From assembly GCA_027717645.1 (NCBI GenBank), contig JALLOG010000014.1:1-39339 (forward strand): a stretch of DNA of 39,339 bases, given 5' to 3'. This document shows, one piece after another, positions 32,260 through 39,339 of the stretch (position 1 is the first letter of the stretch; the number at the start of each line of letters is the position of its first letter). This DNA comes from Desulfobacterota bacterium AH_259_B03_O07 (lineage in GTDB: Bacteria; Desulfobacterota_D; UBA1144; Nemesobacterales; CSP1-2). The translations under genes and the position numbers were made by a program. The notes under the pieces are model-generated. The model saw nothing but the letters and a program-made list of their open reading frames with translations, ran no database searches and had not been told where the DNA came from.

Positions 32260-32779
32260 TAGGAGTAATACAATCTAAATTATAATCTCCCATCCAACTA
32301 ATAATTTGCTAGCTTTCTAGTTTGCAACGTGTTGCAAAGATGTAGATTATAAGCTCTTTTGTACCTCTATAATCCTTATAAACCTTATATTTACACTATA
32401 TTTCACACATCAATTCTTGTAACTGTCTGGAAACATTAAGTTATTTTTTAAAAAGTTGATAAAATTAATGGATCCTAGCGGAGGGCGAGTATAGCCACTA
32501 ATGGAGGGAATTAATGAATAGGGTCAACCCAGTTGCTCTAACCTTCTCAAAGCCTTATTCGCATTCCACGCATTCCACTTAGACATAACTGTTGTCTTAA
32601 CGATCTTTCAACTTTTGAATGTGAGCTTCTGGACTACAGAAAATACATTATATCGAATATAGACATCTTTATTCCTGATATTTTGGAGTCCTTATTATTA
32701 AAATTTACCATAAACACAGTATCGTTTCAAGTTATTATGTCATTTAATCGATTGGCGGCTAAGCCTGTGCGGTTAATCC
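32260..32779. other. intergenic, with an 18-bp palindrome
   Basis: No ORF is credible. TTTGCAACGTGTTGCAAA (32321-32338) is a perfect 8+8 inverted repeat around a 2-bp centre, 62 bp after the nuclease gene; it could be an operator or recombination site. Confidence 0.5.
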
Positions 32780-33283
32780 TCATCCGTCCTCAAACACGTT
32801 TAATATGTTGGTAAATAACGTGGAGTTGGGTATAAGTATCTTTTTCCCCTCCGCTTGGAGAGTTGTGTAGCGTAGGTCGATTTGGATAACGGTTCCCTCC
32901 TGCCCCGATACAGAGATGCGGTCGTTGGGCTTAAAGGGCCGGTACGTCAGGATAAGTATCCCCGCAAGAGTGTTTGCTAGGACGTCTTTGATCGCGAAGC
33001 CGAGCGCGAAGCCGGTGAGTCCCAAACCCGCAACAAGAGCCGAGACGTTCACGCCGAATGTGCCCAGAGCCGTTATGGCTCCGATTACGACCACGGCTAC
33101 CTTCGTGACGCGTGCTAAGAGCCGGGTAATATACTCTCCCCTTCCGCTCTCCTCCCCTATGCGCCTTATCACCCTTGAAGAAATTAATCCGGCAATCCAG
33201 AACCCAACAAAAATAAGGATTCCTATGACTATATTCGTCCCGTAAGGGATCACTTTGTCTCCGAGCGCCGTCAGCGTTTCCAT
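32780..33283 (-). CDS. short MscS-family mechanosensitive channel
   Basis: The 167-aa inner-membrane protein has a TM helix (TNIVIGILIFVGFWIAGLI), a second TM segment (VTKVAVVVIGAITALGTFGV), the pore-lining TM3 with its Gly/Ala pattern (LVAGLGLTGFALGFAIKDVL) and the start of the beta domain (RPFKPNDRISVSGQEGTV). MscS is about 286 aa; this protein stops right after the beta domain (IPNSTLFTNILNVFEDG) and lacks the C-terminal alpha-beta vestibule. Short natural members of this kind exist. I start at ATG 33283 with GAGG 9 nt upstream; GTG at 33298 is inside the AGGAGG. The gene is G+C-rich compared with its flanks. Confidence 0.85.
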   Translation of the reverse strand: METLTALGDKVIPYGTNIVIGILIFVGFWIAGLISSRVIRRIGEESGRGEYITRLLARVTKVAVVVIGAITALGTFGVNVSALVAGLGLTGFALGFAIKDVLANTLAGILILTYRPFKPNDRISVSGQEGTVIQIDLRYTTLQAEGKKILIPNSTLFTNILNVFEDG

Positions 33284-33960
33284 ACTGCGTTTCCTCACCT
33301 CCTATTTTTTCTTCACTTAGGGAATTTTTATTAAAGTGCTGTTTTCTTTTCTTCTAACTCGTCTTCCTTTACAACTATATTGTCAATTAACATATTTCCT
33401 CTCGATTTTCTTCAAAATACAAAATTCCTTCGCTTTGTACCATCTACTCTAGTATCAACATCAGCTTGAAGAATTACAAGTGCTTCATCACTCTTATGAG
33501 GGGGAAGTATTCTGGGAGCCATTGTTCTAGTAAACTATGTAGTCATTGTGCTTCATCCCATTCAGCGAATATTCTTTATTCCCAAAGAAAAACTTATATC
33601 CTACAAAAACAATCGGGTAGACATGAAATCTCCTCGTTCTCTTCTTGTGGTAGACACTGCACAACGTCCTTTTTCGACCTGTGTGACCAGGACTTACAAT
33701 GCCAAAGCTGAACAATCCCGTGTTTTTTCTTTCGCCTTCCTTTTTTTGATAATATGACTGCCTTCACAGTAGATACACTTCTCTTGGGAGGCGCATATGA
33801 GGATATTGTTGTAGTGAGGCATGCCCCTTCCTAGCACGCTTTGGCGGTTTCGTCAAGTTGCTCGGATCGGGGGTAACTGAAGTTTTAGGGAGGGAGATGA
33901 GGAGAAAATAGGTCACGAATTTCGCACTATGGTTAGGTCACGAATATTGCCTATATTTTG
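33284..33960. other. gene-poor region with decayed transposase
   Basis: Apart from the transposase remnant at about 33600-33822, the region has short overlapping frames on both strands that I do not recognise. A TAGGTCACGAAT direct repeat occurs at 33909-33920 and 33935-33946, just downstream of the lipoprotein gene's stop. Confidence 0.45.
33600..33822 (-). pseudogene. frameshifted zinc-ribbon N-terminus of a transposase
   Basis: On the minus strand ATG 33822 begins MPHYNNILICASQEKCIYC and continues EGSHIIKKRKAKEK. After a shift of frame the sequence continues KKHGIVQLWHCKSWSHRSKK. Together this gives the CxxC-GxxxIxK-GK...GxxQxxxCxxCxxxF pattern of IS-type transposase zinc ribbons, with one Cys changed to Trp. 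No catalytic domain follows. Confidence 0.4.
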
Positions 33961-34350
33961 CTATTCTTCAGGAGGTGCTTCTGTTTCTTCGGAGATTGGC
34001 TGGGGTTCTGGTTCGGGATCATCTGAGGTGGGTTCGGGAGGTTCTGGTGCTTGTTCAGGGTCTGGGGGTTGGTCTGCCGAAGTTTGGCTAGTTTCTGGGG
34101 TATCTTTCGGGGTTTGGGTGGGTTCTTGGAGTTCGGGTTGGGGTTCCTCTAGTATTTCTTCGGGAGGAGGTTGTTCAATTTCGGGAGTGGGTTCGGGTTC
34201 AGGTGTAGCAACTGGAACCTCAACTTCTTCAACTACTTCTTCTTCTACAACCGTACCCTCTTCTGCTGGTTGCTGCTGGGGACAAGCATTTAACCCTATG
34301 ACAAATATTCCAAAACAAAATATTAAAAGAAATTTATTGAATATCGACAT
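33961..34350 (-). CDS. Pro/Glu-rich lipoprotein
   Basis: The 129-aa protein has a lipoprotein signal (MSIFNKFLLIFCFGIFVIGL then NAC, lipid Cys23). Everything after is low-complexity acidic and Pro-rich sequence (EEEVVEEVEVPVATPEPEPT, EPPEPTSDDPEPEPQP), with no fold expected. It resembles a periplasmic or surface spacer. It is comparable in style to the heptad-repeat protein at 8528 but not clearly homologous. Confidence 0.6.
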   Translation of the reverse strand: MSIFNKFLLIFCFGIFVIGLNACPQQQPAEEGTVVEEEVVEEVEVPVATPEPEPTPEIEQPPPEEILEEPQPELQEPTQTPKDTPETSQTSADQPPDPEQAPEPPEPTSDDPEPEPQPISEETEAPPEE

Positions 34351-35134
34351 AATGCATATCCTCCTTTAATGTTTTTTCCTTGTTGAAATAGATAACATCT
34401 CGTTAAAATAACTTCCATAATCTAACATAAAATTTTTCTTTAATAAAAGAATACCAAAAAAGGGCCATAATCATAAATGTTAATCCAGGAAAAATTGTAT
34501 AAACTTTGGAAATACTTAGATTACATTAATATAGCCACAGATCAAACGTTAATATTTGTACTACGATAGGAATGTTTTTTTAAATCTCAAATTTATTAAG
34601 AACGGTAAAAGAATCCAATCTAGTTCACTGGCAACCAATTAAATAAACATTTATAATCCCATTTTATGCATTAACCTTTCGCATTAATTCGCAAAGATAA
34701 GCTCAATCAACGAATACTTCCAACTTAAACCGAGCTTGACAAAAGGGGAGTAGTACCAACCCAAACCACCAACTCATGCCAACTGGTTGTAGTCTATTGA
34801 CAAGTGCTATAATTTTGAGATATTTAGAAGATAAAAGGTTTATGCATAAAATGGTATAATTCTGTATAGTTATTGTTAGGTGTTGCACGTTTTGAGGAAA
34901 AAGTCGCAGCCCTGCAGATAGCTTTTGAATTTATTCCTTATGAACCAAATGGTATTTTTGGTGAAAGCATTTTATCTTACATTTTCAGTTGAGATGGAAA
35001 ATGGTCAATATGGTAATAATTGTAGAGATAGTCCCGTATATTTTGTAGAACTTATTTAAAATCAAAACTTCAAATCTATCGAATTCTAATTAGACAAAAT
35101 GAGTTAAGTTTGTCATTTATTTACAGGAGGAAAC
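34351..35134. other. intergenic region holding a complete MITE-like element
   Basis: 34351-34650 is AT-rich with no feature. 34658-34854 is the MITE-like element. 34855-35102 has no start-bearing ORF, though a short open stretch near 34888-34992 (ARFEEKVAALQIAFEFIP) looks like coding debris. A GTTAAGT and the ribosome binding site of the next gene close the region. Confidence 0.55.
34658..34854. mobile_element. complete 197-bp MITE-like element, TTTATGCATAAA family (copies F and G)
   Basis: The left end CCCATTTTATGCATTAACC (34658-34676) and right end GGTTTATGCATAAAATGG (34837-34854) are inverted. The element is flanked by direct repeats TATAAT at 34652-34657 and 34855-34860. It encodes no protein. 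Internal segments match copies B and E. TA-rich duplication and short inverted ends suit movement by an IS630/Tc1-like transposase elsewhere in the genome. Confidence 0.75.
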
Positions 35135-35632
35135 ATGATGAGAATGAAAAGAGCATATGGCGTGTTGGCCGTTGTTACACTCGCACTCCTTTTCGGGGAG
35201 CGTGTTGAGGCTCAGCTTGCGAAGCAAGGAACCTACACCGGGTTATACGGATGGTCGTTGTCATCAACCGTGCATCAGCTTGAAGAAGGGCATGTATACA
35301 CACAGGATGTTTATAAGGGGACGTTCTTCAATGACACCAATGAGGGATTCCTCCATGAGTCGTCGTGGGTCTGTTCTGGGGTAAGTGACGTGGTCAATGG
35401 GAAGGGCGATGCTAATGGCTATTGTGTGATTACCGACAAGGACAACGACAATGCGTTTCTTATATGGAAGGGGACCATAGACCCTGCGGCGGGGTTCAAT
35501 GGGGACTACCAGTGGACAGGGGGGACAGGGAAGTATACCGGTATGAAAGGAAACAATACCTTCAGTGCTACCAGCATTGGTTCGACCTCTGAGGGACGCG
35601 GGCTGCTGAAGGGCGAATGGCAATTGCCCTAA
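35135..35632 (+). CDS. secreted protein B (KQGTY/GGTGKYTG family)
   Basis: The 165-aa protein has a signal peptide (RAYGVLAVVTLALLFGERVEA) and a mature part paralogous to protein A: LAKQGTYTGLYGW, YKGTFFNDTNEGFLHESS, GYCVITDKDNDNAFLIWKG, YQWTGGTGKYTGMKGNNTF and GEWQLP. AGGAGG precedes the ATG. The gene is markedly richer in G+C than its surroundings and than its paralogue. Its stop codon lies inside CCCTAAC, the first box of an attC-like structure, and GTTAAGT lies 31 nt upstream. This compact layout is that of an integron cassette. Function is unknown. Confidence 0.82.
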   Translation: MMRMKRAYGVLAVVTLALLFGERVEAQLAKQGTYTGLYGWSLSSTVHQLEEGHVYTQDVYKGTFFNDTNEGFLHESSWVCSGVSDVVNGKGDANGYCVITDKDNDNAFLIWKGTIDPAAGFNGDYQWTGGTGKYTGMKGNNTFSATSIGSTSEGRGLLKGEWQLP

Positions 35633-35722
35633 CCACTGCATGGCCTATCAGTTGACAACCTCTGGCTTCGCCGCGAGAGAGCAGTTATAGCTGCGTGACG
35701 AAGTGAAGCTGTGCTGTTAGGG
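35627..35722 (+). other. attC-like site after secreted protein B
   Basis: CCCTAAC (35627-35633) and GTTAGGG (35716-35722) are fully complementary and 96 bp apart, which fits the length and core boxes (RYYYAAC...GTTRRRY) of attC sites. Just inside them, CACTGC pairs with GCTGTG except at one position, offset by two extra bases on one arm. The central part pairs only partly. No integron integrase is in the window. Confidence 0.42.
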
Positions 35723-35782
35723 AGCAGGTAGAGAGAGGATGTTGCAGGGTAAGCTCACCTAACAACATAAAAGGGGGTTAAA

Positions 35783-35851
35783 ATGTTTGGATTAAATATA
35801 TTAGGTGATATAGGATGGGCTTTTAGCAATTATTCCACTGAACCTCCATAA
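35783..35851 (+). CDS. 22-codon ORF, doubtful
   Basis: AAAGGGGGTT precedes ATG 35783; the peptide is MFGLNILGDIGWAFSNYSTE plus PP. Its 3' end overlaps the end of the convergent nuclease gene. It could be a small peptide gene or chance. Confidence 0.18.
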   Translation: MFGLNILGDIGWAFSNYSTEPP

Positions 35852-36743
35852 CATATTTCTTGAAAAAAACACCACTTACAAACATTTAGATTTTCAATCA
35901 TCGGGAAATTGTCTTTGTTGGCAATATTATTATCAGGGTCTGCAAGAAGACTTTGCATTGTCTGACAATTTTTAATTATATTATCGATTACCTCTGATTT
36001 TTGTTCGGGTGATACTTTGTATTCCTCAATCCGATTATCGTTAAGATAAAATAATTTCAGTGTAATATTGTCTAGATTATATCCCCATTTTTGTTCACCA
36101 TAAAGAGCATAACAAATAAGCTGTTCAATATTTGATTCATCTTCTTTTCCTGTTTTCCAATCGTGAATCTCTAAATTTCCGTCAATATCAATAGCAAAGT
36201 CTATTTTAAGTCCTATCGTGTAATCATCAATCTTAAAACTCTGAAATTGTTCTATTGGCTTCCAGCTGACGGGTTCAATATCCCGTATTCTAGCGAAGAT
36301 GTCAGAATGGTAAAAATTGGCTAACGAATCTAGCACTCTTTCTTTGATTCTTAGTCTATCCTCTTTTGTTATTTCTCTATTGTAATAATGCTCGAAAAGG
36401 TTTGTATTCCATTTGGGTTTTTTTTCCATAACTTATCCTTAGATTGTTTCCAAGCTAAATTCAGTCTATCTCTTGCTGTTCCCTTTAAACTGTCTAATGT
36501 CATCAAATTTGATTTCTCTAAACTCTCCAATAGTTCCTGTATCATGTCATGAACAATACTTCCAGCTAACATATGCAGATTGGTCATTTTGGAAATTCTA
36601 TAGCATAGACGGGCTTCTTCAGGTGCATACATATCCCATCCCTTCCACATACCGTAGTGGCTGTAATAATAAAGTCGTTTACATTTATCAAAGTTTCGTT
36701 GTCTTGAAACTGACCACTGAAATTTGTTTTGTAATTCAGTCAT
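35830..36743 (-). pseudogene. Cas4/AddB-type PD-(D/E)XK nuclease with 4-Cys cluster, frameshifted at A8
   Basis: Two overlapping frames make one nuclease. The first (36743 to 36369) supplies QWSVSRQRNFDKCKRLYYY and AGSIVHDMIQELLE, the N-terminal Cys and the active-site His of RecB-type nucleases. The second (35830-36429) supplies IDFAIDIDGNLEIHDWKTGK, the Asp and Asp-x-Lys active strand, and a C-terminal CKWCFFQEIC that completes a four-cysteine iron-sulfur cluster. The frames join at a run of eight A residues on the coding strand (36418-36425): the first reads KLWKKNPNG, the second EKKPKWN. It is a broken gene, an assembly indel or a slippage-decoded gene. The second frame has its own ATG at 36429. 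It is not adjacent to CRISPR repeats. Confidence 0.75.
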
Positions 36744-37034
36744 TAATATTGCCTAGCTGTTAAATTCAATTATTTATTGTATTCTATAGTTTTCACGAGT
36801 TCCATTATTACTCACAATGAACTCTTTGTTTGTTATTTACTAGTCAGTTCAGAGAACAACCTCCACATTTGTAATAGAACCATTACCAAGTCTTGAACAA
36901 TCAATTGAAATTATTATTTTATGTAAAGGACGTTATCTCCCTAATTCGCTCTATTTCTTAAATTTTAGGGTAATAGACAATCTTTAGATAAAATATTATC
37001 GGGGCTGTTTTCATTGGATTGATATTATTTTTGA

Positions 37035-38483
37035 TTGACAAGGGTACTAACTAACTTGAGATTAACCATACTAAATAAAAAGACAACACCAAAAGAGATA
37101 AAAGATTTATACGTAAATAAGAAACGGAGCATCAGAATGCTAGCAAAATATTATGAAACAAACAGAAATACCATCAAAAAACACCTGACTAAGCAGAACA
37201 TCCCAATAAGGACAGAAAGACCACTATTGCTTGATAATTTTACAACCCCAGAAGAAATTAGAAGACTCTATTGGGATGAACTGCTAAGCACATTAGAGAT
37301 AGCAAAAAAATTTAATCTACCAAGTCATAAAGCGGTTAAAAACTATTTGAAAAGACATCATATTCCTATCAGGTCTCGACTAGAAGCTTTTAGGAATTAT
37401 AAGAGAAAGACGCCTAGTTTTTTAAGAAATATTGGCCCTCAAACACTTGAATTAATAAGGAAACTACATTGGCAGGATAAAAAAAGCCTTCCTGAAATAA
37501 TTAAAATTCTCAATCTAAATATTTCATTAAACCAATTTATCAGGGCATTGAAGGCGCATTTTATTCCTTATAGAACTTCTCAAGAAACTAGAAAATTAAG
37601 AAACATATTAAAGAAAGATAGAAAACATAGTTTGAATGAAAACTTTTTCTCCACATGGTCACCTGAAATGGCATATGTTTTAGGATGGATATATTCAGAT
37701 GGATGTATTGATAATGGAGATAGGATTAGAATGGCTACCAAAGATAAATATATATTAGAAAACATTAGAGAACTATTAAAATCAACACATAAAATAGGAA
37801 TCAACAAGAGAACTAAGGTTCATCAACTAGAATTAAAAAGCAGAGAAATATATAGTGATTTACTTGGCTATGGTTTACATCCCAACAAAAGCCTCTCAAT
37901 TGAATTTCCGTCTGTACCAAGTGGGTTGCTAAGACATTTTGTTAGGGGTGTTTTTGAGGGCGATGGTTCGGTCTGGATTGAAAGATTTAGTAGTGAACTT
38001 AGAACACCGAGTTTATCAACTTGTTTTTGCAGTGGTTCTAGAAAGTTTTTAGGAGGTTTAAATGAAGCAATAAACAAGAATACAAATTTACCTCTAAAAA
38101 ACATAATTCCTAAAACAGATAAGAGAAGACCAGATAGTAGTGGTGCCTGGGAAATTAAATATGCCAAATACGATTCCTATGAGCTTTCCAACTTTATGTA
38201 TAAAGATGTACCAAAAAATATGATACTGAACAGAAAGTATGAAAAATTTTATAATTTCTTTTTACCTATGATTAATATAGGGGATAAACTCATTGAAATA
38301 ATAGAATCCTTATCTAAAACCAAAGGAATAATTTATATTAAGGAAATTACAGATTCATATAATGAAATTGCTAATGTAATTGACAGAATTTCTTATCTAG
38401 AGGCGAGTAATATTTTAAAAGTTCTTGGATTTGATAACAGAGGTAGAAATAGTCAAAGGGGAATATATTTAAAGATAAATTGA
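37035..38483 (+). CDS. LAGLIDADG endonuclease-like protein with three N-terminal HTH repeats
   Basis: The frame gives 482 aa. Two LAGLIDADG motifs are visible, YVLGWIYSDG (214-223) and FVRGVFEGDG (302-311), each ending in the acidic residue used for metal binding, so a single-chain homing endonuclease core is present at about 205-400. Before it lie three similar helix-turn-helix units ending in IPIRT (60), IPIRS (114) and IPYRT (181), each starting with EIK/EIR/ELI-L. A further winged-helix-like segment (420-482) follows. The TTG start at 37035 is uncertain; no ATG occurs before residue 35 and no ribosome binding site is clear. It is not inside an intron or intein. Confidence 0.82.
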   Translation: MTRVLTNLRLTILNKKTTPKEIKDLYVNKKRSIRMLAKYYETNRNTIKKHLTKQNIPIRTERPLLLDNFTTPEEIRRLYWDELLSTLEIAKKFNLPSHKAVKNYLKRHHIPIRSRLEAFRNYKRKTPSFLRNIGPQTLELIRKLHWQDKKSLPEIIKILNLNISLNQFIRALKAHFIPYRTSQETRKLRNILKKDRKHSLNENFFSTWSPEMAYVLGWIYSDGCIDNGDRIRMATKDKYILENIRELLKSTHKIGINKRTKVHQLELKSREIYSDLLGYGLHPNKSLSIEFPSVPSGLLRHFVRGVFEGDGSVWIERFSSELRTPSLSTCFCSGSRKFLGGLNEAINKNTNLPLKNIIPKTDKRRPDSSGAWEIKYAKYDSYELSNFMYKDVPKNMILNRKYEKFYNFFLPMINIGDKLIEIIESLSKTKGIIYIKEITDSYNEIANVIDRISYLEASNILKVLGFDNRGRNSQRGIYLKIN

Positions 38484-38696
38484 AATATTTTTTCTACAGT
38501 AATTCAAGTACATACAACATTTCCAAAACCCAACTCTCGGGGATAACCAGATAACCCATTATCAGTGAGCCGATGACCCACTCTACCCCCTATGACCATT
38601 TGGAATAGTGATGATATGACTCAGTTACTAAACTAAAAAACTCTGAATCTGTAATATAAGTAATAGATTTATTAAGTTGAGTTAATCAGAATTTTC

Positions 38697-39329
38697 CTAA
38701 TTACAATGTTCTTTTATAGCTTCATAAGCCTCAACATATCCTAATTCTCCCGCTTTCGATAAATCCAAGCATCCGCTGTTCTTTTGACCTGATTTTAATT
38801 TTGAAATTCCTCTATTAAAGTATGCCTTTGCATATTTTGGATTAAGCTCAATAGCTTTATTGTAGTCTTGTATAGCTTCCCAGCGGTCTCTTAGCTTAGC
38901 TTTAACAACCCCTCTATTATAGTATGCTTCGGCATATTTAGGGTCTAGCTCTATCGCCTTATTGTAATCCTTTATAGCACCTCTATAGACACCCAAATCA
39001 TCTTTGGCTAGACCTCTACCCGTGTATGCTATTGCAAGTTTAGGATTAATATCAATAGCTTTGGTGTAATCCTCTATAGCATCTCTATAGTCACCCAGTT
39101 GAGCTTTTGCTCCCCCTCTACCCATGCATGCTTCTGCATATTTGGGATTTATTTCTATAGCTTTGGTGTAATCCTGTAAAGCTCCCCTGTAGTCTCCTTT
39201 CCTTAGTTTTTCATTCCCTGAATCCAATAAGGCTTTAAATGTAGTCTCGTTTTGCTCCTGTGGTGTCTGTGAATAGATTGGTGTAACTAAAGAGAATAAA
39301 AGAATTAGTGTAAGTACTATTTTTTTCAT
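38697..39329 (-). CDS. exported TPR protein
   Basis: The 210-aa protein has a signal peptide (MKKIVLTLILLFSLVTPIYS) and about five tetratricopeptide repeats of 34 residues (for example GDYRGALQDYTKAIEINPKY, then AEACMGRGGAKAQLGDYRDA). The C-terminal cap CLDLSKAGELGYVEAYEAI with two cysteines is common in such exported TPR proteins. It probably mediates protein contacts in the periplasm. Neighbouring repeats are nearly identical at DNA level, suggesting recent internal duplication. Confidence 0.88.
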   Translation of the reverse strand: MKKIVLTLILLFSLVTPIYSQTPQEQNETTFKALLDSGNEKLRKGDYRGALQDYTKAIEINPKYAEACMGRGGAKAQLGDYRDAIEDYTKAIDINPKLAIAYTGRGLAKDDLGVYRGAIKDYNKAIELDPKYAEAYYNRGVVKAKLRDRWEAIQDYNKAIELNPKYAKAYFNRGISKLKSGQKNSGCLDLSKAGELGYVEAYEAIKEHCN

Positions 39330-39339
39330 AACATTAAAT

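Noticed and set aside
33929-34369. 146-codon Ser/Gly-rich plus-strand ORF
   Set aside because: It is the antisense of the Pro/Glu-rich lipoprotein; the composition is explained by complementing Pro and Glu codons.

Overview
The window is AT-rich chromosomal DNA from a Gram-negative bacterium. A predicted outer-membrane beta-barrel, two lipoprotein/anchored Pro-rich envelope proteins, a periplasmic di-heme c-type cytochrome and several signal peptides show this. Genes use the standard code. No rRNA or other lineage marker is present, so I do not assign a phylum; an uncultured Desulfobacterota- or Dadabacteria-like lineage is only a guess. Three segments are visibly richer in G+C than the rest: about 5190-6430 (methyltransferase), 32780-33298 (MscS-like channel) and 35135-35760 (secreted protein). 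They look acquired.

Layout. 1-3741: minus-strand exported proteins (a small dockerin-like protein, a PrcB-like protein and a 943-aa subtilase with dockerin-type repeats). 4044-6430: a small metallopeptidase, a decayed nuclease/phosphatase gene, a tiny ORF and a methyltransferase that resembles an integron cassette. 6873-8403: a ribbon-helix-helix protein divergent from a tyrosine recombinase, which ends beside tRNA-Pro(CGG). 8528-11635: envelope repeat proteins, a metallo-beta-lactamase-fold hydrolase and an exported acetoacetate-decarboxylase-like protein. 11847-16554: a housekeeping run of Lon-like protease, radA and murI on the plus strand. 16649-18510: etfB-etfA on the minus strand, where etfB appears to start at CTG. 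19143-20882: a LOG-family hydrolase and an EamA transporter. 21683-22300: an unknown winged-helix-like protein. 22431-28552: the most interesting cluster, a tightly packed minus-strand operon of DtxR/MntR-type regulator, di-heme cytochrome and PhnD-PhnC-PhnE-type ABC importer, with an outer-membrane protein gene just upstream and a TTAG-N6-CTAA operator candidate between them. 28900-39339: an accessory region with a truncated pentameric ligand-gated ion channel, two paralogous secreted proteins (one cassette-like), a gene interrupted by an in-frame TGA, three nuclease-type genes (a PD-(D/E)XK protein, a frameshifted 4-Cys Cas4/AddB-like nuclease and a LAGLIDADG protein with three HTH repeats), a decayed transposase and a TPR protein.

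Two non-coding repeat families run through the window. The first has ends reading CCCATTTTATGCATWAACC. One copy (34658-34854) is a complete 197-bp MITE-like element with inverted ends and flanking TATAAT direct repeats; partial copies lie near 35, 3792, 6507, 29643 and 30305. The second is a hairpin family (CCCTGYAGCARGCTACAGGG-like) found between housekeeping genes at 10638, 10763, 16580, 19004, 21038 and 21647.

The best candidate for an undescribed system is the regulator/di-heme/ABC operon. The regulator keeps most MntR-type metal ligands, the cytochrome has an extra N-terminal helical domain, and no phosphonate-breakdown genes are present, so the importer may serve a metal-linked or redox-processed substrate rather than a phosphonate.
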